This document shows, piece after piece, positions 19,477 to 30,420 of a DNA stretch of 64,000 bases; positions within the stretch are counted from its first letter, which is position 1; every line of letters begins with the position of its first letter. The translations under genes and the position numbers were made by a program. The stretch spans positions 164,235-228,234 of the forward strand of contig JAGVSM010004013.1 of NCBI GenBank assembly GCA_022494885.1. Reading direction: 5' to 3'. This DNA is from Micrasema longulum (lineage: Eukaryota > Arthropoda > Insecta > Trichoptera > Brachycentridae). The notes below the pieces were generated by a model that was not told the DNA's origin, ran no database searches, and saw nothing but the letters and a program-made list of their open reading frames with translations.

Positions 19477-20204
19477 GTGAGTCTAAAATCATTTTTATAG
19501 TATTTAAAATGATATCTAAACAGTTTTAATTCGATTATTAATTTGAAATACAACCTTTACGGCCGATTCATAACTAAGGGCGGTAGGGATAACATGTATA
19601 TACACAAAATTAATGACGTTCTTAACTTTGATAGCCATTTTTTTTACTTCATCTTGACCTAAATATTTACATGTTTTCAAAACATAAAAACAAAATTTGC
19701 ATGTAAAGGACTGGTTATTTATTTACTATGTACATTTTATAAATAAATAAATGTTTTTGTCTGTCATGAACACGTTAGCTGTTATTTACTATTATTTTAC
19801 ATAATATGTATCTGTTTATTTTTTTTTTCAATGTACATATAAGGTAACTTAAAAAAATATTTTATATATGTGAGTTTTTGTCGTTTTTTTTACACCCACG
19901 TAAAGAATATATATTTTAAATATGTAAGTCTCAGCCAGTCAAAACTGACAGAGTTATGAATATTCGAGCTAGTGATTCTTGGAATAGCGTAAATTTTTAT
20001 TGAATTTTATCAAATCGTTCTCGGCAAACACATTTTCATTTGATCAAATATCAAATAAAACTTACGCACAGATTAAAGAGAAATCTTTTGTTGATTTTGT
20101 GCAAAAAACGTTTTTAATTGTTTACTATTTATTACGAAGCATTTCATAATAAATTTATATCATCTGTAAACAACATTTAAAATCAATATTTCACGTTCAC
20201 TCTG
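19477..20204. other. AT-rich, probably intronic
   Basis: Low-complexity T and A runs with no recognised repeat or ORF. Confidence 0.4.
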
Positions 20205-20400
20205 CCAGGAATCAAACCCAGGATCTAAAGAATTGTAGGCGAACGCCCCAACCACTACACAACGAGGCTGTTTTATCTCCTTTCGATTTCCGTATTCAGG
20301 ATGTTTACCTGATAGCAGCCATCGAGTCGAAAACACTCAGGGTTCTGGTTCTATTTCACACACAGAACTATATACTTCACCCGCCCGGACGCAGAAAAAA
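20205..20400 (-). mobile_element. SINE E (composite SINE)
   Basis: The minus-strand copy contains TCTGTGTGTGAAATAGAACC, AGAACCCTGAGTGTTTTCGA, GACTCGATGGCTGCTATCAG, then a tRNA-like head AGCCTCGTTGTGTAGTGG with B-box-like GGTTTGATTCC. This gives the unusual order of a non-tRNA block before the tRNA-like part. Confidence 0.55.
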
Positions 20401-20489
20401 ATATTACACAAAATTTAAAAAAAAGCGTAAATGAAAATCAAAATTACCAAACTTAATAGTATTCAGTACCTAAACACAATATGACCATT

Positions 20490-20747
20490 ATCATTTCGTT
20501 TCCACACCTAATGGTGCATAGGTTACTACATTAGTAAACCAACTACAACATATCTTAATTATTGCTGTTTCATAAACGTAAGATGATCAGTCATACACAG
20601 CAGGTGCCAGTCTAGGAACTATGAAATATTCTTGTGTAAAAACACTTTACCAAATAAATATTTCTTTTCAACTATTTCGGGAGTCGAATCCAAGATCTCT
20701 TGTATGGTAGAAAAACGCGCTGATCATTTGATCACGAGGCGGACAAA
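20490..20747 (-). mobile_element. SINE A, near full length, diverged
   Basis: Minus-strand head CCGCCTCGTGATC, CTACCATACAAGAGATCTTG, GGATTCGACTCCC. The body has TAGTTCCTAGACTGGCACC, GACTGATCATCTTACGTTTA and ends at GCACCATTAGGTGTGGAAAC. Confidence 0.7.
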
Positions 20748-21438
20748 TACTTCCTTTAATATTCATTCGTTTGATCAAATTGTCTACTAAAGTATCAATT
20801 ATTTAACAATTGGTCATAAGTATTTTAAATGTTAAAATATCATAAATCTTGATGACTCAAACCTATCGTGTCTCTTTACATTATAGGGGCGAGTTTCCAC
20901 AAAGCTATGCGATCATTACCTTTATTTGAAATAAAAAATGGACCATTTTTATACTTTAACCAAAAGCTAACAGTCATGTGAATGTTTTCACGTTACATAA
21001 ATCGTGGAATTGGCTCTGCACTATATAACCATTTTACCGGAATAAAAAATTGAAAAATCATACGAACCTATAAACTCAAAGCACCGTGCATCCAAAAATA
21101 TAACTTATTTACATTTGTACCAATATTCATTTACTTATTTATTAAACGGTAGTGACCCACCGATTCGGCCGAAAAATTGCCAAAACTTCGTCTCAGCTGA
21201 AACCTGTAGTCGAGATATCTCAGATTACCTTCGACTCGGGTGTTATTATTATTTAATATACATATCGATGTACCTACCCAAAATCTTGAAGATAAAGGGT
21301 TGATAGCGTATCTTCGTAATCGAGAATTAATCTTCAACTCCTTAACTTCCGATTGTTACTGCGGCCCTGGGTACGATTCTGGAAAAGTTAACATAAAATA
21401 TTGACTTTAAAGGTGGCTGTACACTGCAATATTTTTTT
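20748..21438. other. Unassigned sequence
   Basis: ORFs at 21115-21337 on both strands are short and unlike known proteins. No element is recognised. Confidence 0.4.
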
Positions 21439-21439
21439 G

Positions 21440-21545
21440 CCCTGAATTTGGCACCTGAAGCGTAAGAATTATCACCTTAACTTCATGTAACAGATGATAC
21501 CTTGCATTTGGTGTACGAATACAATGCCCTATACACTCCCAGGGG
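21440..21545 (+). mobile_element. SINE A tail fragment
   Basis: GGCACCTGAAGCGTAAGAAT, ACCTTAACTTCATGTAACAG and CAATGCCCTATACACTCCC match the SINE A body. The head is missing. Confidence 0.55.
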
Positions 21546-22326
21546 TGGTATTCTTGATCCTTTCTACCCCCTAGAGAGTGATTAATTTGAAGTGACGAGA
21601 CTTTGCTTCACATAATGGCCACACGTACCTAAAAGAAGCACTTACACACTTCTGCTCGAACAATAAGGAGAGGTCTCAGCAAAATGTCCGTACGAAGTTT
21701 TCCCAGAGCATGAATTATGCCATACCCAAAACCCGTACGACTTTTGCTCAGAGACATCTCTCATTTAACGCACCGAGGGTGTTCAATTTTTTAGAATAGC
21801 GTATTAAGCTCTCAAAGACAAAAACGATTTTCAGGAAAGGAGATAAGGACTGGATTTTCCTTAGTGGGAGGGATTAGAGTAGGAAATTCCTTGATGCTTT
21901 TCCGAATGTTTGAGTTTACTGTTTACCAAATACGTTTTTTTTTATTTTTTTATTTTTATATTTTTGATCCTATATTTGAGGTGATATACTCATGTGTCTG
22001 TGTCAACTACTTGCTCGTCCCATCTCAACACAGGACTTTACACAGGAGGTCCCATGGAGTTAGAACTTATATCTCAAAAAATGTACAATAAATAAACTGG
22101 TGATTAGATTCATTTAGAACATTGTTGCGACCTTAAGCACTACCCAAAACACTTAATTAAGTTGAATTGCCCAAACCGTATTAGTTTTATTTCCGTTTTT
22201 GGAGCAGTTTTATACACCATTTGACGTTTAATCACCAGTGTGGCCATTATATGAAGCAAAATGTCGCCACATTAAAAAAAATATTCTTCAAATTAATCAG
22301 GGGGCAAAGAAGATCGAGAATACCAC
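21546..22326 (-). mobile_element. Element F, copy 2, interrupted by LINE G
   Basis: The outer ends GTGGTATTCTTGATC and GATCGAGAATACCAC are inverted repeats. The arms (ACTTTGCTTCACATAATGGC near 21613 and GTGTGGCCATTATATGAAGC near 22238) and the centre (CCTTAAGCACTACCCAAAAC, GAATTGCCCAAACCGTATTA) match copy 1 in reverse orientation. LINE G occupies about 21636-22105. Confidence 0.65.
21636..22105 (+). mobile_element. LINE G fragment, copy 2, inside element F
   Basis: From 21657 it reads SNNKERSQQNVRTKFSQSMN then YAIPKTRTTFAQRHLSFNAP and RVFNFLE before a stop, then RKGDKDWIFLSGRD. This is a LINE ORF2 C-terminal domain. The 3' UTR holds GAGGTGATATACTCATGTG, CAACACAGGACTTTACACAG and ATGGAGTTAGAACTTATATC, ending in AATAAATAAA. 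The predicted 75-aa ORF at 21864 is 3' UTR and not coding. Confidence 0.7.
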
Positions 22327-22664
22327 GTGGATATATACTAAAATTTACTAACATTGATTTAAATGTTTGACCAGAAAGTTAATGTTTTAAATATATTATA
22401 AACAATAACCAAAATGCTTTTATTAAAATGAATCTGTACATGCATAATTAATAGATTATGATTGTAGTAATTATCATTCATTTCACTGTTAACTTTTGAA
22501 CTATCAAATATTTTAATTTTCAGCATTATGCGGTATCTTTATCACATTTGCTTAGAAAAAATAACGTTTTAAATTAAAAAAAACACCGTGAGATACACAC
22601 CGAAAGTTTATTGAACATAATTTGTAACTGCAGTGAATATATTCAAATTGCACTTGTTTTGAAG
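22327..22664. other. AT-rich spacer
   Basis: Nothing is recognised here. Confidence 0.45.
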
Positions 22665-22725
22665 CTTCCGATCATCTGACCTTCGTGTAATTAACGATCA
22701 AGATAGCACTGCAATGTAATGTTTA
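22665..22725 (+). mobile_element. Degenerate SINE A body scrap
   Basis: CCGATCATCTGACCTTCGTG and TAACGATCAAGATAGCACTG resemble the SINE A body, with many changes. Confidence 0.35.
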
Positions 22726-22914
22726 AATAAAGGCGACAAATTTGTAAAATTCCGAGCCTGTCAGTTTTATGCAAGGATTTTGTAAAAGATTTAAGACTGG
22801 TTTTAAACTATCGTGCAATTATGAATAAATAAATTATACTGTGTTACGCAGGTATTTATACTACAATAACATCAGCTATGTAGGGTTATAGTATAGTGTT
22901 CTTTTGGGTGTCTG

Positions 22915-22965
22915 TGTCCAGGCGGATGAAGAATACAATTCTGTGTGAGAAATCTTAATTAACAA
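22915..22965 (+). mobile_element. SINE E 5' scrap
   Basis: GTGTCCAGGCGGATGAAGAA then TACAATTCTGTGTGAGAAAT match the start of SINE E at 62869. Confidence 0.5.
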
Positions 22966-23628
22966 GTACACATGCACAACTTATTTTGTGTTGTATTATA
23001 TAAGAAATGATAAATAAAAAAACAACCATCCATCTACATATTATGTGTAATTATACATTAAAGATTTGAAGATATATGTGCACGTGAAGTTATTTATTTA
23101 TTTAAAACTTCAAGTATGTAGAATAAGTACAGTAAAATCATATCTTTCAGCCAACCAAAAAACAGATTGGTCAAAAAGAAGAGCTTGGTCAAAATTTTGT
23201 ATTAAAAACTACATCAATATATACTAATAGATAAAATTTTAAAAGTACATTTACAAAATTAAAAAAAAACTTAATGAATTAAAAATAACCGCTGTTCTTT
23301 TAATTGGGAGATAAGGCTTGCACATATTAACTTTAATAAAATAAAAAAGTACATTATGTACATGTTAAATGATGTGGAATGTGGGATCAGATAGTAAGTT
23401 TGGAAATTATATCGACTAATACCTACAAATGGTATATTTTCCAGTATATATCTTTTTTGAATTACCTTAATTTATAAAAATAAATTTAAAAAAAATTAAT
23501 TTACTCAATTTAATCAAATAAAAAAAATTATAAAAAACAAAATAAAATAACACCAGAATCCTAGACGGCGTTTTCAAGTTGATAGCTACTCTAAGGTAAA
23601 AAAATATGAAAAGGGAATGGGAATTAGC
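22966..23628. other. AT-rich tract
   Basis: 23090-23200 starts with TTATTTATTTATTTAAAAC and may be a minus-strand LINE 3' tail, but no coding part is seen. Confidence 0.35.
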
Positions 23629-23629
23629 C

Positions 23630-23885
23630 AGCTTCATAGAGCAGTGGTTGGTGCATTTGCCTACCATGCTTGAGGTCCCGAGTTCGACTCTCGGTAAGGT
23701 TGACATAAAATATTTCTTTATAAGGTAGATTTACACTACAATCTTTAATTGTATCTGGACTGGCACCTGAAGCGTAAGACTCATAACCTTGCCTTCCTGC
23801 AACAGATGATCGAGATACGCTTTATTTACTTTGCCAATGCAATGCCCTATGCATCATCAGGTGCAGATAGGTTTTGGCGATTCTT
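23630..23885 (+). mobile_element. SINE A, full copy (left member of a tail-to-tail pair)
   Basis: Head GCAGTGGTTGGTGCATTTGC, CTACCATGCTTGAGGTCCCG, GAGTTCGACTCTCGG. Body GGACTGGCACCTGAAGCGTA and CAATGCAATGCCCTATGCAT. The 79-aa minus ORF is a shadow. Confidence 0.75.
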
Positions 23886-23904
23886 AATTGATGTTTTATC
23901 TCCA

Positions 23905-24136
23905 TTTCCATTATCATTTATTTATTAAATTGCTGCGGTGCAAAGGGCATTGCATTAGTACTCCAATTGCAGGGTATCTTTATATTTTTTTTTACATGAA
24001 AGGTAAAATGATTAGTCTTAAATTTTATGTGCCAATCTAGGACATTCGATATTTGAGTGTTGAACCACATTTTAAAACAATATTTCACGTGCCAGTAATC
24101 GAACCTAGAATTTTAAGCATGGTAGGCGAACTAAGT
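23905..24136 (-). mobile_element. SINE A, diverged copy (right member of the pair)
   Basis: In reverse orientation: GCAAAGGGCATTGCATTAGT, CCAATTGCAGGGTATCTTTA, TGCCAATCTAGGACATTCGA, GCCAGTAATCGAACCTAG. It lies tail to tail with the copy at 23630. Confidence 0.65.
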
Positions 24137-24240
24137 AATAACTTAGTTTTATAACAATTTTCTGATGTAAACCAAAAAAAACCTTTACAGCTTTTTCTAT
24201 GAAATAGATAACATAATAGGTTTACAAGTTGACTACCCAT

Positions 24241-24578
24241 TATGAATTTCAGTGCTACGTGAAATTGGATAAAAAAATGTTTTCTTTCACACAGTAAAAA
24301 TTAAGTAAAAAAAGAACTACTTTGAATGACGTTACGTTTTCTTGTGAATCAACCAACGACAGGGTGTTTACGGAAAACCAATTCACTAATCAGCAGAACA
24401 CACCGGAGAGAACTTGCGACGTCACACGCGGAGTAATTTCAAAATTGCAAAACGTTTAAAAAATCATAGCCTTAAATAAAAATGTTTTTTTTTTAAGTTG
24501 GCTGAGTTTTATAGTATATTAACCTTATATTAACAAATGAAAAAAAAAACAAAAGAACTACTGTACTTCCTTTTTGTT
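24241..24578 (-). mobile_element. M1 element, near full length
   Basis: It runs in reverse M1 order: ATGAATTTCAGTGCTACG, GAAATTGGATAAAAAAATG, CTACTTTGAATGACGTTACG, GCGACGTCACACGCGGAGTA, AAAAATCATAGCC, and ACTGTACTTCC at the far end. Confidence 0.65.
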
Positions 24579-24714
24579 TGAATTTTTTATTCAAACAAAA
24601 TGGAAAAAGCAAATATGAGATGAAACACAATATTCTTCACGTCTTTTATTATTAAGTTTACGGATTTAACGTTCATTCTAAGATAGTAGCCAAAAAGTTT
24701 TTTTTTTGTTTAAT

Positions 24715-24895
24715 AAATAAATATTTGTTTTCTTGTAATTTACCCAAATATTTTATTTTGAGGGCCATTTTCAACGCATTGTAAATAACTAACCATCAGA
24801 AGCCCTTTTGTCAAGATGGGTTACAGTGGGATTCGAACCACGGACATTTAACCCGTGAGCCCGAGGCACTAGCCACGGGACCACAACCCAGTTAA
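24715..24895 (-). mobile_element. SINE B
   Basis: Head on the minus strand: GGTCCCGTGGCTAGTGCC, GACTCACGGG-like with B box GGTTCGAATCCC. Body: TTATTTACAATGCGTTG, AAATGGCCCTCAAAATAAAA, TATTTGGGTAAATTAC. Confidence 0.75.
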
Positions 24896-25699
24896 ATAAT
24901 TAAATCAGTTTGAAACGTAATGCGGCTCCCCTGCACAATCAGCTAATAGTACATTAAACTTGTATTTCTTTACCAGATATTTATTTGTCACAGATATGTA
25001 GGTGCGCTTCATTTATTAAAATTCTACAATTAATTAAAACCTTTATCGTCGTCCTGCTACAAACACTTTCCCACTGATTCATATTCCTGAATCCCCCCAC
25101 AGCCAGGTAGGTTCCTCATTCCTCATCCTTTACGGTAGGGTGCTCTAGACTCTAGACACGCGAGGGTTGTTCTTTATCGACCGCAACGTTACCTTACAGC
25201 GAGAGATGTAGATATGGCTTAAGTATCAATACATACCTACCATCGTCTGCATGTTAATTTGTCTCAATTCGTAATGAAATATTCACTTGTTTCTTTAAAA
25301 CTGCAAGAACAAAAAATAGACTGGTAAAAGTTTGTAGTTTACATTTTAAAATAATAATTTTAATCAACAGTAGTTTTTTAGTGGGCAGATATAGCTTGCA
25401 CGTGTAAACCTTATTTAAGCTTTAACGGATGCTTTAAATGTCAATACATTTATGTAAGTTTAACGAAAATATAAGATACTATGTATAGAATGTAAAGGAC
25501 AAGATCTTTTTTCCGTATTTTTTTTGTATTTAAAAAATACTTTTGTTATAAAAACTAAAATAATATTGTAATTTATCTGAGAGATAAATAAAAACAAATT
25601 GATATATTTGACACGTGCCTATTCGCTAGTGTAGTAGCTACATCCACAAAAATTAGTGTTTGTGTGAATACTCTAAAAAAAAATCTTTTTTTTAAAGAG
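24896..25699. other. Unassigned sequence
   Basis: 25080-25200 is less AT-rich (CCCCCCACAGCCAGGTAGG, CTCTAGACACGCGAGGGTTG) but not open or repeated here. The rest is AT-rich. Confidence 0.4.
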
Positions 25700-26540
25700 T
25701 TTTTATTTCGACATTATTAAACTGTTTGAAAAACGGAAAAAAGTATACGGTTCAATCAATTCGACCTTATTTAGTGTTTCGGGTTATGTGCATGGCCACA
25801 GTGGCGAGCGTGGACTGGGCGGCCGCGTGCGAGCACCTCGCGCGATTTAAGGTCTGCCCATGTGGTTTGCAGGGGAGTCAAACCAGAGTGATCTTGAAGC
25901 GAGTGACACGGCATTTTGTGCTACTTGCGTAGATTTGCAAACAAGCGGTGTTGTATGGTGTGTAAAGTACCAAGTAAAAATAAATTCAACCTTGGGAAAC
26001 TGGACTTCGTCCAAAGACAAATAGCAATCAGGTCATATAAGGAATACAGAGCAATCTTCCCGCTATCGGCTAAGCTTTTGAGTGGATTTTTTGATTTTAA
26101 GAAGTTCCTGGTTGGCCCACTACGAGTATAGAATATCCGTTTTAATTAAAACAATTAAAGATAAAATTTGGGCTTATGTAAAAGCAAAAAAATCCAATTT
26201 TATGAAACATAATAAGCGGGGTAAATAAAACAATGCAACTCCCATCTAAAATATCAAAACATTTTTTTTTGTTTTTTTAAACTGGGTTGACTTCCCCGCA
26301 AACCGCGCGTAAAATCGCGCGCGGCGTCGCGCCCCGACTCCTGGCCCGCAAATGCAAACGCTCGCCACTGTGGCCATGCAATTAAGGTTGCAATAATGTT
26401 TTAAAATAAAATCATCATGTTTGGTTTCACATGTTCGTATTTATTTCACGTGATTTGGCGTAACATATGAAGCAAAGTGTAGTCGCATGTAAAAACTAAA
26501 AATCCCCAAGTAGAAATCATCTCCATCCCCGCGAGAAAAT
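25700..26540 (+). mobile_element. Element F, copy 3, interrupted by a TIR element
   Basis: The left part (25705-25788) matches F (TACGGTTCAATCAATTCGAC, TTAGTGTTTCGGGTTATG). The right part (26381-26540) continues F (ATTAAGGTTGCAATAATG, AAAATCATCATGTTTGG, GAAGCAAAGTGTAGTCGC). Joining the halves across one copy of TGCA restores the F order seen at 11.28 and 22.13 kb. Confidence 0.65.
25789..26380. mobile_element. Non-autonomous DNA transposon with 19-bp TIRs and TGCA target duplication
   Basis: TIRs TGGCCACAGTGGCGAGCGT at 25793-25811 and its perfect complement at 26358-26376 are flanked by TGCA on both sides (25789-25792 and 26377-26380), inside element F. The subterminal sequence is strikingly CpG-rich (GGCGGCCGCGTGCGAGCACC; CGCGCGGCGTCGCG), unlike the host. 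The inside has short ORFs (ending LDFVQRQIAIRSYKEYRAIF and so on) but no transposase that I recognise. A 4-bp duplication fits several class II groups (for example Chapaev or Sola). CACAGTG resembles Transib ends, but Transib duplications are 5 bp. Confidence 0.65.
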
Positions 26541-27029
26541 TTAGCATAGCACACCTGTTCTGTTTATCACGGTTGCAGTGTGGCGGCATTTTTCTGCCTA
26601 GCATCATGTCTGATCACGACAAATGTATGTTAGAAAATGGAGACAAGAAAGGCAATTACCCACGAATCTAAATACCATTTACAGGGCGCTTGTAACGTGT
26701 CTATTTCATTACTCAAATTTCAATACTTGAATAGGAACATTATCTATTTATTTTATTATATATTTCGATACTTGTGTACGTCTTAAATGCCTAATTAAAG
26801 CAAATGAAGAGAACATATTTATTTCTACCATCGTAAATACACAGTGCGAATTTTGTTTTGCGATCACGCATCAAAACATAACATGGTGTCACATATCTAT
26901 AAACAAATGAGTATAACCATGCAATATAATATGCCTGGCTTTTTTTACTATTTATTTACTTAAGTAAATATTCATCCGTATTTGCGATTCCTGTGAGTAA
27001 ATCAAATATTTTAGTAAAGACAAGAAAAC
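26541..27029. other. Unassigned sequence
   Basis: AT-rich with no recognised element. 26560-26640 is somewhat GC-richer. Confidence 0.4.
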
Positions 27030-27625
27030 TGATATTTTATAACCTTTTATTTGTTTTTTTCAAGAAAACAACAGTCATCACAACAAAAACGCCATGTTTA
27101 CAAATAAATCAAAATCACAGTTTTCTATATGTTACTAAATACGGAACTAAAATAAAAAAATCGTGCTTGTGTAAAGTCGTTCCACATCACTCAAAAAGAA
27201 AAAAAAACAATGGTAATAAAATAACACATAAATATAAACAGTTTTTTGTTGTTAACTCGGTCTTAAGAAAACCTTTTCGCCAACGAATCCATACGGAGTG
27301 ACCCCAAAATTAACCCTTATTTTCTTTAAAACAAGAGAAAAAATGTATAATATGAAAGAATACATTAAAAAATAAATAAATGTAGAGTTTGTTAAATGAA
27401 ATTATAATTATTATTTGTAAAGGCTCTAGCATTTTCTTTATAAACGTTTAGAATGAGAAAATATAACGAAATCAAAAAATATCTGAAACAATAAAGATTA
27501 TGAGAAAATATATATCGATTTCAGAAAAAAATAGTTTTAAAAATGTAGGATTCTGGAAAAAGATGCATTCCTTTTACTATTTGTGCGTGATATACCAATG
27601 TGAAACAAAAGAAAATATCACTTTT
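27030..27625. repeat. Repeat R, copy 1 (about 600 bp)
   Basis: It matches 32495-33075 in the same orientation: AAGAAAACAACAGTCATCAC, GTTTACAAATAAATCAAAAT, CGGAGTGACCCC, ATAATATGAAAGAATAC, GGCTCTAGCATTTTCTTTA, GAATTCTGG-like near the end. The 102-aa ORF 26993-27301 is lysine-rich, translated AT-rich repeat and not counted as a gene. The repeat type is unknown. Confidence 0.6.
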
Positions 27626-27644
27626 TAAAACATTTTTAAAGTCG

Positions 27645-28030
27645 TGGTATAAAATACTGTCTAATAAAAAAAAAAAAATTGCTATTCATTAGTAGCATAA
27701 TAAATATTTTTAAATTTGTAATTTTAAATTCCCGTAAAAACGGTCATTGCATTGGCCACGCCCCTAATATGTCACGATTCATGTTTATTTTCAACTTTTT
27801 TCAAAACCATTCATTTTTTTAGAACATCGTCACGAATCTTGACGTCACAACTATCAATACCAAACATGTTGCGTTTTTCTAGTGATAGAATTATATTTTC
27901 TTTTTAAAATTTATATTTGAAAACATTTCTCCACAATATTCACACTAATTTTGAAAATATAGTTAATTATTCTTAATCCATTTCATATACTTTTATCGGT
28001 ATTCGTAGTACGTGATATTTCCCTTTTGTT
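27645..28030. repeat. Repeat J, copy 2
   Basis: Aligns with 16318-16690: AGTAGCATAATAAATATTTT, GGCCACGCCCCTAATATG, AATTATTCTTAATCCATTTC, GGTATTCGTAGTACGTG. It follows R directly here but not at 16.3 kb. Confidence 0.6.
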
Positions 28031-28554
28031 ACAACCGAGTAATTAATTTAATTTTCTCGGGGAGTTGAGGGTAATCTAAGGTGTTGACTATTTTGTAAAG
28101 GAAGAGGGAATCCGGCTTATGGTTCTTCTAGATTGTAATGTATTGATTTTGCGACGTTGTGCAGCTTCTTAATAATTATTAAAATGCTCCTTTTGTAGAT
28201 AGTTTAATTGCTTCAAAAATATTCTCAAGTGTTCTCCGGGGCTTTAGTTTTTGCATTAACTATTGTTAATGGAAAAACTAAAGCTTTATTAAGCAACGTA
28301 GTATTTTTTCACTAGTTTCGTCCATTTCGTTAATTTTCCGTATATTTTGAAAGGAAATCATTAAAATAAATAGACAGTAAATTTTTGTAGACTTTATACA
28401 CGGTATTTCGGAACCACACCGTGAAACTTCAGAGGAACGTTCCTTTTGGTAAACTTTAGAAAAATCCATTTAAAACCCACGTTTAAATGAATTTTAAAAA
28501 ATATGTTTAATTTTAAATGGAAACAATCCTTAATGTCGCGGACTATCATCCCTT
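28031..28554. other. Unassigned sequence
   Basis: The 63-aa minus ORF (28469-28278) is not recognised. Confidence 0.4.
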
Positions 28555-28745
28555 CCACAAACCTCTACCCCTCCTCTACCCAGCCGCTTTTCTAGTTCGC
28601 GTCCGACGCTCATCCGCTTAGTTGGTCAAATACGCTTTTAAGCTCTTTTTTATTCAAACAAACGAAATCCTTCAACATCATTTCTTTTTACCTTCTGACA
28701 AGCCTGTAAAAAATCTAAAATAGAGGTTTAACGGGTTATTATAAA
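28555..28745 (+). mobile_element. SINE D, headless copy
   Basis: TTCTGACAAGCCTGTAAAAA, AAAATAGAGGTTTAACGGG and TTATTAT match the 3' part of SINE D at 7124. The tRNA-like head is not recognisable. Confidence 0.5.
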
Positions 28746-28754
28746 AAAAGCAGC

Positions 28755-28845
28755 AAATGACAGGTCACAAGTCTTGTAAATGCCTTGACTTTCATAATTC
28801 TTTTTCAAAAAAGTTTTTCTTCTCTCTTGGAACAAATTCCAGTGA
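28755..28845 (-). mobile_element. S2 repeat fragment
   Basis: AATGACAGGTCACAAGTCTT then GTAAATGCCTTGACTTTC and TTCTCTCTTGGAACAA match S2 in reverse. Confidence 0.55.
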
Positions 28846-28847
28846 AG

Positions 28848-29182
28848 AAGTTCAGTGATTTTTTCATTTTTTTAAATTGTTAATAGATTATTACACTGAG
28901 CAAAAAAAAAATATCGTATTATCAGCGCTATGATTTTTTAAAGTTTTGTATTTCTGAAATTATTCCGCGTGTGACGTCTCAATTTCTCTTCCGCTTTTTC
29001 TCGGTCAGTTCCGCCGATTGATCCGTTGACGGTAAGTAAACCGGAAATCTTCCACAACTCTCTTACAATTGGTCGATTCATATGAATTAGTGACGTCGTT
29101 CATTGCGTGTTTTTATTTAAATATTTTTTCATTATAACATTTTTCGTATCCATTTTTCCGTAGGGCTGAAGTTCCTCATTAT
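28848..29182 (+). mobile_element. M1 element, near full length
   Basis: AAGTTCAGTGATTTTTTC at the left, TATCAGCGCTATGATTTTTT, CCGCGTGTGACGTCTCAATT, GTAAACCGGAAATCTTCC, TTAGTGACGTCGTTC, and TAGGGCTGAAGTTCCTCATT at the right end. The termini are inverted repeats. Confidence 0.75.
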
Positions 29183-30149
29183 ATTTTAGTTTTATAAAAC
29201 TTTAAAGTGTACTTTCAAACGGCGTGATTAAAAAAAAAACATATTTTAAAATGACAAAATCACATGATTTCCTTCTACCGCCTTAACTTGGCCCTGGAGC
29301 GTTAGGAATTGAGACATTGTGCAGCTAATGCCTGAACCCCGGAGACTACGATTCTCAGCATTGAGCCAAATTATGATAAAGAAGATGCATAGTAATCGCC
29401 AGATAAAGATGCCTATGCTAACAATTTTTTTGGTACACATTGGTCTCCATATGAGCGTAGGCATACTTATCTTGAGACTACTATAATATCCATGTCTTTA
29501 ATCCCCGTGTAGAAATCATTTTGTTGCTATACTTTTGACTGAATTGTTCACGAAAATTTAATCACGTTTAATAAACAATTCACGAGGCTTGAGATATTTT
29601 ATGAGCACTTGTGTTTATTTCGTGTGGGTGTTTCTTCCAAAATCCGATTCACCGGCAAAACCATCGCAACAGAGTCACGAATTGGAAAATTGCCAAAAAC
29701 AATATTTCTCGCCATGTTTAATATGACAACACTCGGAAAATAAAATGGCTATGAATCACAAAATAAAACGAAATGAATAAACAAGGTTTCCAGTCTTTCG
29801 TGCATTATTTTAATCGTTCAGGATGTTTACTGAATTCCCGAAGGAATGACTGGATAATGCATACCTTTCCCGCAATAAATTTAAAATCAAACGATGATTA
29901 ATAAAATATTTATTATCATTTTATGTTTTATATCCTTTGTGTTCCTTTGCGGTCAGTTGATTAAAAAAGAATCTATTGAATTCTTTATTTTTATAGGATT
30001 CTTATTTTAATACAAACTCGACGTCACTGTAAAAAAAAGGAAAATAAAATAATAAGAATATATTTTTATTGTTTTAAAAGTAAATTATTAAACATCTTAA
30101 GTTATTATAATTATTGTGATAATAGTAATTATTGTTATTATTCTGCTAG
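29183..30149. other. Unassigned sequence
   Basis: 29225-29275 (AAAATGACAAAATCACATG) recurs in part at 12.8 and 30.6 kb. The 72-aa minus ORF at 29464-29246 is unrecognised. Confidence 0.4.
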
Positions 30150-30420
30150 ACATATTTGGAGATGGACATCGTCATCACCCTGATCAGGGATCTGAATATG
30201 TAACAAGGGCAAGAAATAATATCATTGTCAATATTCCTCCCTTTAACACGGCATTCGGACAAAGGTGCGAGGATTATTTTTCTGAAAAATTATTTAATAC
30301 GCTTTCCCTTGAAATTGACTTTACTGATAACAAACAATATTTCAAAAGAGGAATAAAAACCTGACTGACGAAAATTAGGAAAGAAGAAATAAAATAAATA
30401 TTTGAATGAAATGTGAAAAA
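30150..30420 (+). mobile_element. LINE H ORF2 C-terminal remnant
   Basis: The frame reads VTRARNNIIVNIPPFNTAFG then QRCEDYFSEKLFNTLSLEID and NKQYFKRGIKT before the stop at 30361. This is the TR..N....P......GQR...Y...K.FN.LP..I......FK..V..WL pattern at the end of many LINE ORF2 proteins. The hydrophobic start of the 82-aa ORF (MIIVIIVIILL) is AT-rich flank. Confidence 0.65.

Noticed and set aside
25793..26376. Transib element
   Set aside because: CACAGTG is Transib-like, but the inverted repeat extends outside it and the duplication is the 4-bp TGCA rather than 5 bp; no transposase seen.
26993..27301. 102-aa lysine-rich ORF as a gene
   Set aside because: Sits in repeat R; the second copy at 32.5 kb does not keep the frame.
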